A stretch of 64,000 nt of DNA from positions 1 through 64,000 of the forward strand of contig DDFY01000030.1 of NCBI GenBank assembly GCA_002337385.1, given 5' to 3'. Origin of the DNA: Erythrobacter sp. UBA1916 (GTDB lineage Bacteria; Pseudomonadota; Alphaproteobacteria; Sphingomonadales; Sphingomonadaceae). Made by a program: the position numbers and the translations under genes. Each line of letters opens with the position of its first letter. Positions within the stretch are counted from its first letter, which is position 1. The notes below the pieces were generated by a model. The model searched no databases. It was not told the DNA's origin and saw only the letters and a program-made list of their open reading frames with translations. Positions 31,884 through 40,283 of the stretch are shown in pieces.

Positions 31884-34178
31884 ATGCCTATGACCCTGCC
31901 CGCCTCCTCTGAAACGCCCGAATGGCTTGCCCGCCTCAACGAACCGCAGCGCGAGGCGGTGCTCACCACCGAGGGGCCGGTGCTGATGCTCGCGGGCGCG
32001 GGCACCGGCAAGACCGCTGCGCTCACCCACCGGCTCGCGCACCTGATCCGCGAACGGCTGGCCTGGCCGAGCGAGATCCTCTGCGTAACCTTCACCAATA
32101 AGGCCGCGCGCGAGATGCGTCACCGGGTGGGTGATCTGATCGGCGATGCGGTGGAGGGGATGCCCTGGCTCGGCACGTTCCACTCGATCTGTGCCAAGAT
32201 GCTGCGCCGCCATGCTGAACTGGTGGGCTTGCAAAGCAACTACACGATCATCGACACCGACGATCAGCTGCGCCTGCTCAAGACGATGATCCGCGAGGCC
32301 AATCTCGACGAGAAGCGCTGGCCGCCGCGTCAGCTGGCGGGTCTGATCGACAGCTGGAAGAACCGCGGCCTGCTGCCGGGCGACCTCACCGCTATCGACA
32401 ACGAGGCCTATGCCAATGGCAAGGGCCAGGCGATGTATGCCGCCTATCAGGATCGGCTGAAGGCGCTTAACGCCTGCGATTTCGGCGATCTGCTGCTGCA
32501 CATGCTGACGATCCTGAAGACCGACCGCGAGGTGCTTCAGCAATACCAGCGCCGGTTCAAATATGTGATGGTGGACGAATATCAGGACACCAACGCGGTG
32601 CAGTACCTGTGGCTCAGGCTGCTGGCGCAGGAGCGCAAGAATATCTGCGTAGTCGGCGATGATGACCAGTCGATCTATTCCTGGCGCGGGGCCGAGGTGG
32701 CCAATATCCTGCGCTTCGAGAAGGATTTTCCCGGTGCCAAGGTGGTCCGGCTGGAGCAGAACTATCGCTCCACACCGCAGATCCTTGCCGCCGCTTCGGG
32801 GCTGATCGAAGGCAATTCGCAGCGGCTGGGTAAAACCTTGTGGACCGAGCTGCCCGAAGGCCAGAAGCTGCGCGTGGTCGGCGTCTGGGATGCGCCCGAG
32901 GAAGCGCGCCGCGTGGGCGAGGAGATCGAGCGGCTCGAACGCGAGGGTGCGCCGCTTGAACAGGTCGCGATCCTCGTGCGCGCGCAGTATCAGACCCGCG
33001 AGTTCGAAGACCGCTTCATCCAGATCGGCCTCAACTACCGCATTATCGGCGGATTCCGCTTCTATGAACGCGCCGAGATTCGCGATGCGCTGGCCTATCT
33101 GCGCGTGATCGCCCAGCCCGCCGACGATCTCGCTTTCGAGCGTATCTATAACCAGCCCAAGCGCGGGCTCGGCGCGAAGGCGCTCGAGAACATGTACCGC
33201 CATGCCCGCGCGCAGGGGCTGCCGCTGGCCGCCGCAGCCTTGCAGCTGGCCGACAGCGACGAACTGCCCGCCCGCGCGCGCAATACCATCGGCGCGCTGA
33301 TGAACGACTTCCTGCGCTGGCGCGAGGCAAGCGAAAGCCTCAGCCCGGCCGAACTGATGCGGCTCGTGCTCGAAGAATCGGGCTATGACGCGATGCTCAA
33401 GGCCGACCGCTCTGCCGAAAGCGCGGGCCGCGCCGACAACCTCGTCGAGCTGGCGCGCGCGATGGAGGACTACGAGACGCTCGGCGACTTCCTCGAACAC
33501 GTCAGCCTGGTGATGGACAACGACGCCGCCTCCGACGAGGAGAAGGTCACCATCATGACCATGCACGCGGCCAAGGGCCTGGAATTCGATCACGTGTTCC
33601 TGCCCGGCTGGGAAGAAGGCGTATTCCCCTCGCAGCGCTCGCTCGATGAAGGCGGGCTGGCCAGCCTCGAAGAGGAGCGCCGCCTTGCCTATGTCGCGAT
33701 CACCCGCGCACGGCGGCGGTGCACGATCTTCCACGCCGCCAATCGCCGCATCTATGGCCAGTGGACCAGCTCGATCCCCAGCCGCTTCATCGAGGAACTG
33801 CCCGACGAGCACATCAAGGCAGAAACCACGCTGAGCGGGGGCAAGTCGCTCTGGCAGGCCAACTGGAGCGAGCAGGAAGACCCCTTCGCCCATGTCGCAA
33901 GCACCCGGCCTGAGCGGAGCGGCTCGCGCGGCCCCGGCTGGCAACGCGCACTCGCCACCGGCTACGAAACGAAGCCGGCCCGGGTGAAGGAAAGCACCCG
34001 CTCTGCCGCCAGCTTTGCCGCCAAGCCCCGCAGCGACATCGCCATCGGCGCGCGCGTGTTTCACGAGAAATTCGGCTATGGCGAAGTGCTCGCTCAGGAA
34101 GGCAACAAGCTCGAAATCGCCTTCGAGAAGAGCGGCACCAAGAAGGTGATCGACAGCTTCGTTACTGCGGCGGAATAA
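31884..34178 (+). CDS. uvrD: UvrD/PcrA-type ATP-dependent DNA helicase
   Basis: A 764-residue superfamily 1A 3'-5' helicase for mismatch and excision repair. The motifs in order are LNEPQREAVLT (Q), AGAGTGKTAAL (I), TFTNKAAREMR (Ia), VDEYQDTNAVQ (II), GDDDQSIYSWRGA (III), LEQNYRST (IV), MTMHAAKGLEFDHVFLPG (V) and LAYVAITRARRR (VI). The C-terminal Tudor-like tail is HEKFGYGEVLAQEGNKLEI, which in UvrD/PcrA binds RNA polymerase. The complete gene lies after rsmD by 8 bp. Confidence 0.96.
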   Translation: MPMTLPASSETPEWLARLNEPQREAVLTTEGPVLMLAGAGTGKTAALTHRLAHLIRERLAWPSEILCVTFTNKAAREMRHRVGDLIGDAVEGMPWLGTFHSICAKMLRRHAELVGLQSNYTIIDTDDQLRLLKTMIREANLDEKRWPPRQLAGLIDSWKNRGLLPGDLTAIDNEAYANGKGQAMYAAYQDRLKALNACDFGDLLLHMLTILKTDREVLQQYQRRFKYVMVDEYQDTNAVQYLWLRLLAQERKNICVVGDDDQSIYSWRGAEVANILRFEKDFPGAKVVRLEQNYRSTPQILAAASGLIEGNSQRLGKTLWTELPEGQKLRVVGVWDAPEEARRVGEEIERLEREGAPLEQVAILVRAQYQTREFEDRFIQIGLNYRIIGGFRFYERAEIRDALAYLRVIAQPADDLAFERIYNQPKRGLGAKALENMYRHARAQGLPLAAAALQLADSDELPARARNTIGALMNDFLRWREASESLSPAELMRLVLEESGYDAMLKADRSAESAGRADNLVELARAMEDYETLGDFLEHVSLVMDNDAASDEEKVTIMTMHAAKGLEFDHVFLPGWEEGVFPSQRSLDEGGLASLEEERRLAYVAITRARRRCTIFHAANRRIYGQWTSSIPSRFIEELPDEHIKAETTLSGGKSLWQANWSEQEDPFAHVASTRPERSGSRGPGWQRALATGYETKPARVKESTRSAASFAAKPRSDIAIGARVFHEKFGYGEVLAQEGNKLEIAFEKSGTKKVIDSFVTAAE

Positions 34179-34278
34179 AGCTGCGTCTTTCCTCCGGGCA
34201 CAAAGTCGGTAATGGTTGGTTATTGCCTGGACCGTGCAAACGGCCAGACTGCAAGGAGCCGGTTGGGGGCTACGGATA

Positions 34279-35052
34279 ATGAGAAACTTTCTAGACACCC
34301 AGTTGCCCGCCACTGCCGGCGGCGCGGCGCCCGATATCAGCAAATTCCTGGCCACGATCCGCAAGCGCTTCTCGCTATCCGAGCATGAAGGCGACATGAT
34401 TGCGGCCCAGCTGCAAGACGTATTCGAGCTGAAGGCTGGCGACTATCTCGTGCATGAGGGCGAGAAAATCGGCTATTCCTCGCTGATCCTCGAAGGCTTT
34501 GCCGCCCGCTTCAAGGAAACGGCCGCTGGCGAACGCCAGATCATGGAAGTCCAGATCCCCGGCGATTTCGTCGATCTGCACAGCTATCCGCTGGAAGTGC
34601 TGGACCATTCGATCGCCGCGCTCACGCCCTGCAAGGTTGCCCGCCTGCCGCATCGGGCACTGACGCAGCTGATCGAGGATCACCCGCGCTTTGCCCGCAT
34701 CCTGTGGTTTTCCACCATGGTCGATGCTTCGATGCATCGCGAGTGGCTACTCAACATCGGCACCCGCAATGGCATGGCCCGGATCGCGCACCTGATGTGC
34801 GAGATTTACAGCCGCTCGGAAGTGGTGGGACTGACCGATGGCGGCTCGTTCCGCTTCCCCTTGAGCCAGACGCAGATCGGCGAATGCCTCGGCTACACCC
34901 AGATGCACGTCAACCGGATGCTGAAGAAGCTACGCCAGACCGGGCTGATCGCCGGTACTGGCCAGGTGGTGGAGATTCTTGACTGGGACGGCCTTGCGCA
35001 ACTGAGCGAATTCGATCCCGCCTATCTCTACCTGACCGGGCGCGAGAGCTGA
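34279..35052 (+). CDS. Crp/Fnr family transcriptional regulator
   Basis: A 257-residue regulator with an N-terminal cyclic-nucleotide-binding-fold domain (about 40-150, LKAGDYLVHEGEKIGYSSLILEG) and a C-terminal winged helix. The recognition helix region is LSQTQIGECLGYTQMHVNRMLKKL. It has no N-terminal cysteine cluster, so it is not an oxygen-sensing Fnr, and the effector is unknown. ATG 34279 is preferred over GTG-type upstream frames because the earlier residues do not fit the family. The 100-bp gap after uvrD suggests its own promoter. Confidence 0.9.
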   Translation: MRNFLDTQLPATAGGAAPDISKFLATIRKRFSLSEHEGDMIAAQLQDVFELKAGDYLVHEGEKIGYSSLILEGFAARFKETAAGERQIMEVQIPGDFVDLHSYPLEVLDHSIAALTPCKVARLPHRALTQLIEDHPRFARILWFSTMVDASMHREWLLNIGTRNGMARIAHLMCEIYSRSEVVGLTDGGSFRFPLSQTQIGECLGYTQMHVNRMLKKLRQTGLIAGTGQVVEILDWDGLAQLSEFDPAYLYLTGRES

Positions 35053-35063
35053 GTCCTGGCCGC

Positions 35064-35078
35064 TGAGGCCCGGCCTCA
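35064..35078. terminator. Palindrome between convergent genes
   Basis: TGAGGCC-C-GGCCTCA, 7-bp arms with one central base, lies between the Crp/Fnr stop and the small reverse-strand gene, whose stop codon it includes. Without a U-tract it could be a weak bidirectional terminator. Confidence 0.35.
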
Positions 35079-35297
35079 AAGCCGAGAGACGGACTCAAGC
35101 CACCAGGAGTGATCTTCGGCAACGTGGATTCGCCAGCTGCGGCCGTCTTCGCACAACAGCAGAAACTCGCCGGCCCCGAAGGTGCGCACGGAAACTGTGA
35201 TCGCATCCGCAGCATCGCTCTCGTCGAAATCGAGCGTGCGGGTATTGCCACTCTCGCGGTCGGTGCCGCTCGCCTTGTAGCTTCGCAACTGGTCCAT
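35076..35297 (-). CDS. Small hypothetical protein
   Basis: A 73-residue acidic protein (MDQLRSYKASGTD at the start, ending SWWLESVSRL) with no recognised domain, signal or membrane span. The central part alternates hydrophobic and charged residues like a small beta-sheet protein (TVSVRTFGAGEFLLLCEDGRS). It follows the DEAD-box helicase gene on the same strand after 157 bp. That gap shows nothing I can support. A weak ribosome binding site lowers confidence, but the composition is protein-like. Confidence 0.55.
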   Translation of the reverse strand: MDQLRSYKASGTDRESGNTRTLDFDESDAADAITVSVRTFGAGEFLLLCEDGRSWRIHVAEDHSWWLESVSRL

Positions 35298-35454
35298 TGG
35301 TGCTTCGCTTACAGGACCTTAGAGATTGCGCTTCGCCAGGAGATGGTGAGCGTCAGGACGTCCGCTCGCACCCATTGCAAGACGGCCCCGGAAGCATGCA
35401 CCGAGCCCTGTTACAATACGACAAACTAAGTCTATTCGGCGAAGGCCGAGGCGC

Positions 35455-36864
35455 TCAAATAGCGCTGACCCCGAGAAAACTGGGCTGCGGACCGTTCCAC
35501 TCACCAGCTGGCACTGGCTCGTCGTCCTGCCGGTCACGTTGCCGTGCCGGCCGATCCTCGCGCGGCTTACGCTCTTCGCTAGCTTTGCGCTCAGGCCGCT
35601 CACGACGAGCCTTGCGCGGAGCTTCCTCTTCAGCTGGCTCTGCCTCGCGCTGCTGCTCCGGCTCCGCCTTGGCCTGCGCCTTAGGTTCGGCCTTTGCCTT
35701 GGCCTTGGGCAGCTCGACGCGCACGTCTTTCTTGCCGAACACGGCAACGGGATTGCCGGTCAGCTTCTCGACATTGGCCATGGCTTCGGCGTCTTCGTCG
35801 GAAACGAAGGTGAAGGCCCGGCCCAAATTGCCCGCGCGGCCCGTGCGGCCGATGCGGTGGACATAGTCGTCCGGGTGCCAGGGCGTGTCGAAGTTAAACA
35901 CGTGGCTCACACCCTTCACGTCGAGCCCGCGTGCGGCGACGTCAGAAGCCACGAGAATGTTGATCTCGCCCGACTTGAAGCGGTTAAGCTCCGCAATGCG
36001 GCTCGACTGGTCCATGTCGCCATGGATCTCGCCGCTGGCAAAGCCATGGCTCTGCAGGCTCTTGTTGACCTCGCGCACGGTGGTCTTGCGGTTCGCGAAG
36101 ATAATCGCGGTTTCCACCAGGTCGTTGCGCAGCAGCCAGCGCAGCGTCTCGCGCTTCTCGCGGGTCTTCACCGGGATCTTGAAGGCAGTGATATTGTCGT
36201 TGGTGGACGCCGCACGGCTCACCTCGATCCGCTTGGGGTTCGAGAGGAACTTCTTCGCCAGATTGGCGATCGGCCCCGGCATAGTGGCGGAAAACAGCAG
36301 CGTCTGGCGCGGTGTCGGCAGCTTCTCGCAGATGAACTCGATGTCGGGGATGAAGCCCATGTCGAGCATCCGGTCCGCCTCATCAATCACCAGCAGATCG
36401 CAACCGTTGAGCAGGATTTTCCCACGCTCGAACAGATCCATCAAGCGGCCCGGCGTCGCGATCAGGACGTCGACGCCGTCGTTCAGCGCCTTGATCTGAT
36501 CGCCCATCTGCACGCCGCCGATAAGCAGCGCCATCTTCAGATCGTGGTTGGCACCGTACTTCTCGAAATTTTCTGCCACCTGCGCGGCCAGCTCTCGGGT
36601 CGGCTCGAGAATCAGCGAACGCGGCATTAGCGCGCGGCGGCGACCATTTGCCAGAACATCGATCATCGGAAGGACGAAGCTGGCGGTCTTGCCGGTGCCG
36701 GTCTGGGCGATGCCTATCAGATCGCGCATCATCAACACGGTCGGAATCGCCTCGGCCTGAATAGCGGTCGGCTCCTCGTAGCCCGCATCGCTGACGGCCT
36801 TGAGCAATTCGTCTGACAAGCCGAGATCGGCAAATTTCATAGGCGGTGTATCTGTCCGGATCAT
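35455..36864 (-). CDS. rhlE: DEAD-box ATP-dependent RNA helicase (RhlE-like)
   Basis: A 469-residue helicase with all DEAD motifs: FADLGLSDELL (Q region), AQTGTGKTASF (I), PTRELAAQV (Ia), TPGRLMDL (Ib), VIDEADRML (II), LLFSATM (III), FANRKTT (IV), LVASDVAARGLDV (V) and HRIGRTGRAG (VI). The C-terminal tail (about residue 380 on) is low-complexity, rich in Lys, Glu, Arg and Ala, typical of RNA-binding RhlE-type tails. Roles in rRNA assembly or RNA decay are inferred. The start may also be Met at 36840 (MKFADLGL). Confidence 0.93.
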   Translation of the reverse strand: MIRTDTPPMKFADLGLSDELLKAVSDAGYEEPTAIQAEAIPTVLMMRDLIGIAQTGTGKTASFVLPMIDVLANGRRRALMPRSLILEPTRELAAQVAENFEKYGANHDLKMALLIGGVQMGDQIKALNDGVDVLIATPGRLMDLFERGKILLNGCDLLVIDEADRMLDMGFIPDIEFICEKLPTPRQTLLFSATMPGPIANLAKKFLSNPKRIEVSRAASTNDNITAFKIPVKTREKRETLRWLLRNDLVETAIIFANRKTTVREVNKSLQSHGFASGEIHGDMDQSSRIAELNRFKSGEINILVASDVAARGLDVKGVSHVFNFDTPWHPDDYVHRIGRTGRAGNLGRAFTFVSDEDAEAMANVEKLTGNPVAVFGKKDVRVELPKAKAKAEPKAQAKAEPEQQREAEPAEEEAPRKARRERPERKASEERKPREDRPARQRDRQDDEPVPAGEWNGPQPSFLGVSAI

Positions 36865-37005
36865 GTGGAGGCACTGCGCCGTATCGCGTGGTGCCGAAAA
36901 GTTATCGTGGACCGGGAAAACGCCCCAGCCACGAACACCAGCGCGCCCTTTGCCCGCGCGGGCGCAAAAGTCAAGGTTTTGCAGTCTGGCGCGCTTGATC
37001 CTTGC

Positions 37006-37575
37006 CTAGTCGCGCGCTGCGACCAGACGGCTCAGGCTGGAGATGCGGCAGGTGTCACCCGCACGTGACTGCAGTTCGTCACGGTTCACGCACAGTCGCC
37101 CGTCCTCGTTCCGCTCCACGTAAAAGCCCGCGTAGAAGGCCTGCGCGCTGCATGAACGGTCAAGCGAAGCGGACAGCAGGTGGCGGTCTCGTGTGATCAG
37201 CAGCAGTCTGTCGTCGCCCATCGGCTGCACACTCGCCAATTGGTCAAGCGGCAGGCAATCGGCATGATCGGCTTCCTGGAACCGGGCTGACATGGTGCGA
37301 CGCGGCAGCTCGGCCATGAGGCGCGAGCTGGTGGCGCCGCGACTGGGCGAGATGCGGATCACCACCCGTCGTTCGATCCGGACCTGCTGCGCCTTTTCCG
37401 GCTCTGCCGCGCGTTCGAGCACGCGCAGACGTGGATCAACCGTGCCTTCGAAGCCACCCGGCAAGGACGCCTCACCCGGCCCACCTCCCGGCCCTTCGGC
37501 ATGCGCAGCGCGTTCCGCCACCACTGAGGCGGAAAGCAGCGCAAGGCCGGCAAGGAGAGGAAGAGCAAGTTTCAT
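37006..37575 (-). CDS. Hypothetical secreted protein with four cysteines
   Basis: The 189-residue precursor starts with a signal peptide (MKLALPLLAGLALLSASVVA, cleavage near AHA). The mature part contains an Arg-rich middle (RIERRVVIRISPS) and four Cys residues (in HADC, RSCS, LCVN and DTCR). These could form two disulfides in the periplasm. No domain is recognised. The ATG at 37575 gives the signal peptide; the frame extension to 37611 does not. Divergent from the FAD-linked oxidase, with a 138-bp promoter gap. Confidence 0.72.
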   Translation of the reverse strand: MKLALPLLAGLALLSASVVAERAAHAEGPGGGPGEASLPGGFEGTVDPRLRVLERAAEPEKAQQVRIERRVVIRISPSRGATSSRLMAELPRRTMSARFQEADHADCLPLDQLASVQPMGDDRLLLITRDRHLLSASLDRSCSAQAFYAGFYVERNEDGRLCVNRDELQSRAGDTCRISSLSRLVAARD

Positions 37576-37713
37576 ATGTCGCAGGGGCGATTGGCAAACA
37601 TCAGCAAACAATTGGCATGACGGATTGCCCTTCTAGACCACCCGGTTGAATAGTGGCTTAACCCCTGTCGCAAGCCTTTGCAAAGTGGCCGCGGTGCTGG
37701 CATCAGCCCGCTC

Positions 37714-39138
37714 ATGAGCGACATTGCAACCTTCGCCGCCCGCGCTGCCGACCTGCTTGGCCAGCGCGGCTTCACGCAAGATCCCGAACTGGTCGAGCCA
37801 TGGCTGACCGACTGGCGCGGCCGTTTTACTGGCCGCGCGGTCGCCCTCGCCTCGCCCGCTTCGACCGAAGAGGTCGCTCAGCTGGTCAAGCTGTGCGGCG
37901 AATATGGCGTGCCGATCGTGCCGCAGGGCGGCAATTCGGGCATGTGCGGAGGTGCCACGCCCGATGAGAGCGGCGATGCACTGGTGCTGTCGCTACGACG
38001 GATGAGCAAGGTGCGCACGTTTGATCCGGCTTCCATGCAGATCACCTGTGAGGCGGGGCTGGTGCTGCAAACGCTGCACGAGCTGGTCGAAGCCGAGGGC
38101 CTGCGCTTTCCGCTCACGCTCGGCGGCAAGGGATCGGCGACCATTGGCGGGCTGATCTCCACCAACGCCGGGGGCACTCAGGTGCTGCGCCATGGCATGA
38201 TGCGCGCGCAGGTTCTCGGGCTGGAGGCAGTGCTGGCCGACGGCAGCGTGTTCTCTGCCCTCACCCCGCTGATGAAGGATAACCGCGGGTTCGACCTCAA
38301 GCAGATGCTGATCGGCTCGGAAGGCACGCTCGGGATTGTCACCGCGGCGACCCTGAAGCTCGAACCGGCAATTGCCGAACGGCGGGTGATCTGGGCCGGT
38401 GTGCCAACCCTCCCCGCAGCCCGACAGTTGCTGCTGCATTGCCAGAAGCAGGCGGGCAATGCGCTCGAAGGCTTCGAGGTGATGGCGCAGAACACACTGG
38501 AAGACGTGCTGCACCACCTCCCCGGCTCACGCGCGCCGCTTGGCGAGGCGCATGGCTGGCACGCGCTGATCGAACTCGTGGCCGATGCGGACACGCGCGA
38601 CCAGCTGGGCGAACTGGCTGAAAACATGATGGCCAGCGCCTTCGAGGCGGGCTTGCTCGAAGACGCAGCGATTGCGGCCAACGAGACTCAGGCTGAACAG
38701 TTCTGGCTGCTGCGCGATTCGATCGCCGCTGCAGAGCGCGAAAAAGGCCCGGCCGTGCAACACGACATCTCTGTCGCGGTGCAACGTATGCCCGACTTCG
38801 TGGATATGGCCGTGCCCCTGCTGGAGAAAGACTGGCCGGGCACCCAGGCCGTCGCCTTCGGCCACCTTGGCGATGGCAATGTCCATTTCCACGTTATCGC
38901 CCCGAGCGGTGTCGATGCCGCCGAGTGGTACGAAGGCGATGCCAAGGCCATCAGCGAGCAGGTCTATGCCCTGGTCACCGAATGGGGCGGATCGATCAGC
39001 GCTGAACACGGGATTGGCCAGCTCAAGCGCGAGACATTCGGGCGCATGGGCGATCCCGTGAAGGTGGCGCTGTTGCAGCAGGTCAAGCATGCGCTCGATC
39101 CTGGCGGGTTACTAAATCCCGGTAAGCTGGTGCCCTAG
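37714..39138 (+). CDS. FAD-binding oxidoreductase (GlcD / D-2-hydroxyacid dehydrogenase type)
   Basis: A 474-residue flavoprotein of the vanillyl-alcohol oxidase fold. FAD-binding motifs are VPQGGNSGMCGGATP near residues 67-83, GLISTNAGGTQVLRHGMMR and IGSEGTLGIVT. The C-terminal substrate domain has FGHLGDGNVHFHV and SAEHGIGQLKRE, the metal and substrate motifs of D-lactate, D-2-hydroxyglutarate and glycolate dehydrogenases. A D-2-hydroxyglutarate dehydrogenase is the best guess because no partner subunits flank it. ATG 37714 is chosen over the upstream extension. Confidence 0.88.
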   Translation: MSDIATFAARAADLLGQRGFTQDPELVEPWLTDWRGRFTGRAVALASPASTEEVAQLVKLCGEYGVPIVPQGGNSGMCGGATPDESGDALVLSLRRMSKVRTFDPASMQITCEAGLVLQTLHELVEAEGLRFPLTLGGKGSATIGGLISTNAGGTQVLRHGMMRAQVLGLEAVLADGSVFSALTPLMKDNRGFDLKQMLIGSEGTLGIVTAATLKLEPAIAERRVIWAGVPTLPAARQLLLHCQKQAGNALEGFEVMAQNTLEDVLHHLPGSRAPLGEAHGWHALIELVADADTRDQLGELAENMMASAFEAGLLEDAAIAANETQAEQFWLLRDSIAAAEREKGPAVQHDISVAVQRMPDFVDMAVPLLEKDWPGTQAVAFGHLGDGNVHFHVIAPSGVDAAEWYEGDAKAISEQVYALVTEWGGSISAEHGIGQLKRETFGRMGDPVKVALLQQVKHALDPGGLLNPGKLVP

Positions 39139-39267
39139 GTTGCACAGCTGAATCGAAAATTCTAAAGACTACGGCCTGAATACCAGTCATTCACAAGACG
39201 AGCGCGGTTTGCCAAGCCAGACCGCACAACCCATTACCAAGTAATCTGATTTTTTGGAGAAGATTGT

Positions 39268-40053
39268 ATGGCCTCTGAGCCGAAAGCCAGCCTGCCGATC
39301 CTGTACAAGGATCTTATTCCGCTCAACAGCAACCAGCACGGCGGCTGGAATGCCCGTTCGGTCGACCGGGCCGACTGGGTTGTCAACCAACATGCGATCC
39401 CGCTCACGGCCGAGGAATTCCCCGCTGCGCAGCGCGATTATCCGATCGTGTTCTCGGCAGGTGAAAAGCCGGTGCCGCTGGCGCTAATGGGCCTTAACGA
39501 AGGCGTGAACGTGTTCTTCGACGACGAAGGCGCCCCGATCGGCACGCCCTATGTGCCCGCCTATGTGCGCCGCTATCCGTTCCTCCTCGCCAAGATCGAC
39601 CCGTCGTCGGAGAACCTGTCGCTGTGCTTCGATCCGACCAGCTCGCTGATCGGCGAATTCAAGGACGGCCAGCCGCTGTTCGACGCCGAAAACAAACCGA
39701 CCGAGCACACCCAGAACCTGCTCCAGTTCTGCGAAAAGTTCGAGGAAGCCGGGATGAAGACCCAGAGCTTCGTCGATGAGCTGGTGAAGGCGGACCTGCT
39801 GATGGACGGCGAAGTCTCGATCCAGCGCAACGACAACCCCGACCAGCCGTTCGTCTATCGCGGCTTCAAGATGGTGAACCAGGAAAAGCTGCGCGAACTG
39901 CGCGGCGATCAACTGCGCAAGTGGAACGAGAACGGCATGCTGCCGCTGATCCACGCGCACCTGTTCTCGCTCGACCTGATGCGTGTCGTGTTCGGCAAGC
40001 AGGCGCAGCAGGGCAAGGGCCCGCAGGCTGCCGAGGCTCCTGCAGTCAACTGA
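39268..40053 (+). CDS. sapC: SapC family protein
   Basis: The 261-residue protein matches SapC throughout: WVVNQHAIPLTAEEFPAAQRDYPIVFS, PAYVRRYPFLL, LIGEFKDGQPLF and MLPLIHAHLFSLDLM. The family is named after a Campylobacter S-layer locus gene, but its function in sphingomonads is not known. Members often lie near TonB receptors or halogenases; none is seen here. TGGAGAAG lies just ahead of the ATG. It is followed by an unusually structured 3' region with several hairpins and a small-RNA candidate. Confidence 0.88.
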   Translation: MASEPKASLPILYKDLIPLNSNQHGGWNARSVDRADWVVNQHAIPLTAEEFPAAQRDYPIVFSAGEKPVPLALMGLNEGVNVFFDDEGAPIGTPYVPAYVRRYPFLLAKIDPSSENLSLCFDPTSSLIGEFKDGQPLFDAENKPTEHTQNLLQFCEKFEEAGMKTQSFVDELVKADLLMDGEVSIQRNDNPDQPFVYRGFKMVNQEKLRELRGDQLRKWNENGMLPLIHAHLFSLDLMRVVFGKQAQQGKGPQAAEAPAVN

Positions 40054-40066
40054 TTGCGTCGTATCG

Positions 40067-40095
40067 CTTCGAAGTGCCGATGCCGCACTTCGAAG
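40067..40095 (+). other. Long hairpin after sapC stop
   Basis: A perfect 11-bp inverted repeat, CTTCGAAGTGC/GCACTTCGAAG, encloses a 7-nt loop and starts 13 nt past the stop codon. Flanking TCGTATC and GATACGA extend it by 7 more pairs beyond a small internal loop (total span about 40059-40105). No U-tract follows, so it is not a classical terminator. mRNA 3'-end protection or a DNA binding site is possible. Confidence 0.55.
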
Positions 40096-40131
40096 TTGAT
40101 ACGATTGATGCAGTTTGCGACAATTTCATCC

Positions 40132-40166
40132 AAGGCCCGTGCTTGAAAAGGCGCGGGCCTTTCTTA
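40132..40166 (+). terminator. Terminator of sapC
   Basis: AAGGCCCG..GC pairs with GC.CGGGCCTT around an A-rich loop, followed by TTTCTTAT. Its loop contains the TTGAAA of the following promoter, so the two signals overlap. Confidence 0.7.
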
Positions 40167-40170
40167 TACT
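40143..40170 (+). promoter_or_regulatory. Sigma70-type promoter for the small-RNA candidate
   Basis: TTGAAA (40143-40148) and TATACT (40165-40170) are separated by 16 bp. Both hexamers are within one base of the consensus. The predicted start is near 40177, just before the first hairpin of the RNA candidate. No protein gene follows on this strand before the terminator. Confidence 0.55.
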
Positions 40171-40176
40171 GGAAGC

Positions 40177-40278
40177 GTCCGGCAAAGCTCCCCTCATGGC
40201 TTGGCCGGATGGTGTGCCGAGGCACACCTCCTCCCTGAACCTTGGCCACCTCGTGCTTTCTGCACGAGGTGGTTTTTT
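40177..40278 (+). ncRNA. Candidate trans-acting small RNA (suhB/mmgR-like)
   Basis: About 100 nt. Hairpin 1 pairs CCGGC/GCCGG and AAGC/GCTT with a CU-rich loop UCCCCUCAUG (40179-40208). Hairpin 2 is GGTGTGCC/GGCACACC (40211-40228). An unpaired UCCUCCCUG (40229-40237) follows, complementary to Shine-Dalgarno sequences. The RNA ends in a perfect intrinsic terminator (40246-40278). A sigma70 promoter lies just upstream. The layout, stem-UCCUCCCU-terminator stem, resembles the alphaproteobacterial suhB/mmgR Hfq-dependent sRNAs. The reverse-strand amidohydrolase gene starts its stop 6 bp beyond. No similarity search was possible, so family membership is inferred. Confidence 0.6.
40246..40278 (+). 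terminator. Perfect intrinsic terminator of the small-RNA candidate
   Basis: An 11-bp perfect stem CCACCTCGTGC/GCACGAGGTGG with loop TTTCT is followed directly by TTTTTTCTTG. It is the strongest plus-strand terminator in the window and lies 193 bp after the sapC stop, behind another terminator. Confidence 0.92.
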
Positions 40279-40283
40279 CTTGC

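Noticed and set aside
31872..34397. 841-residue reverse frame over uvrD
   Set aside because: All helicase motifs are on the plus strand; the reverse frame has no domain.
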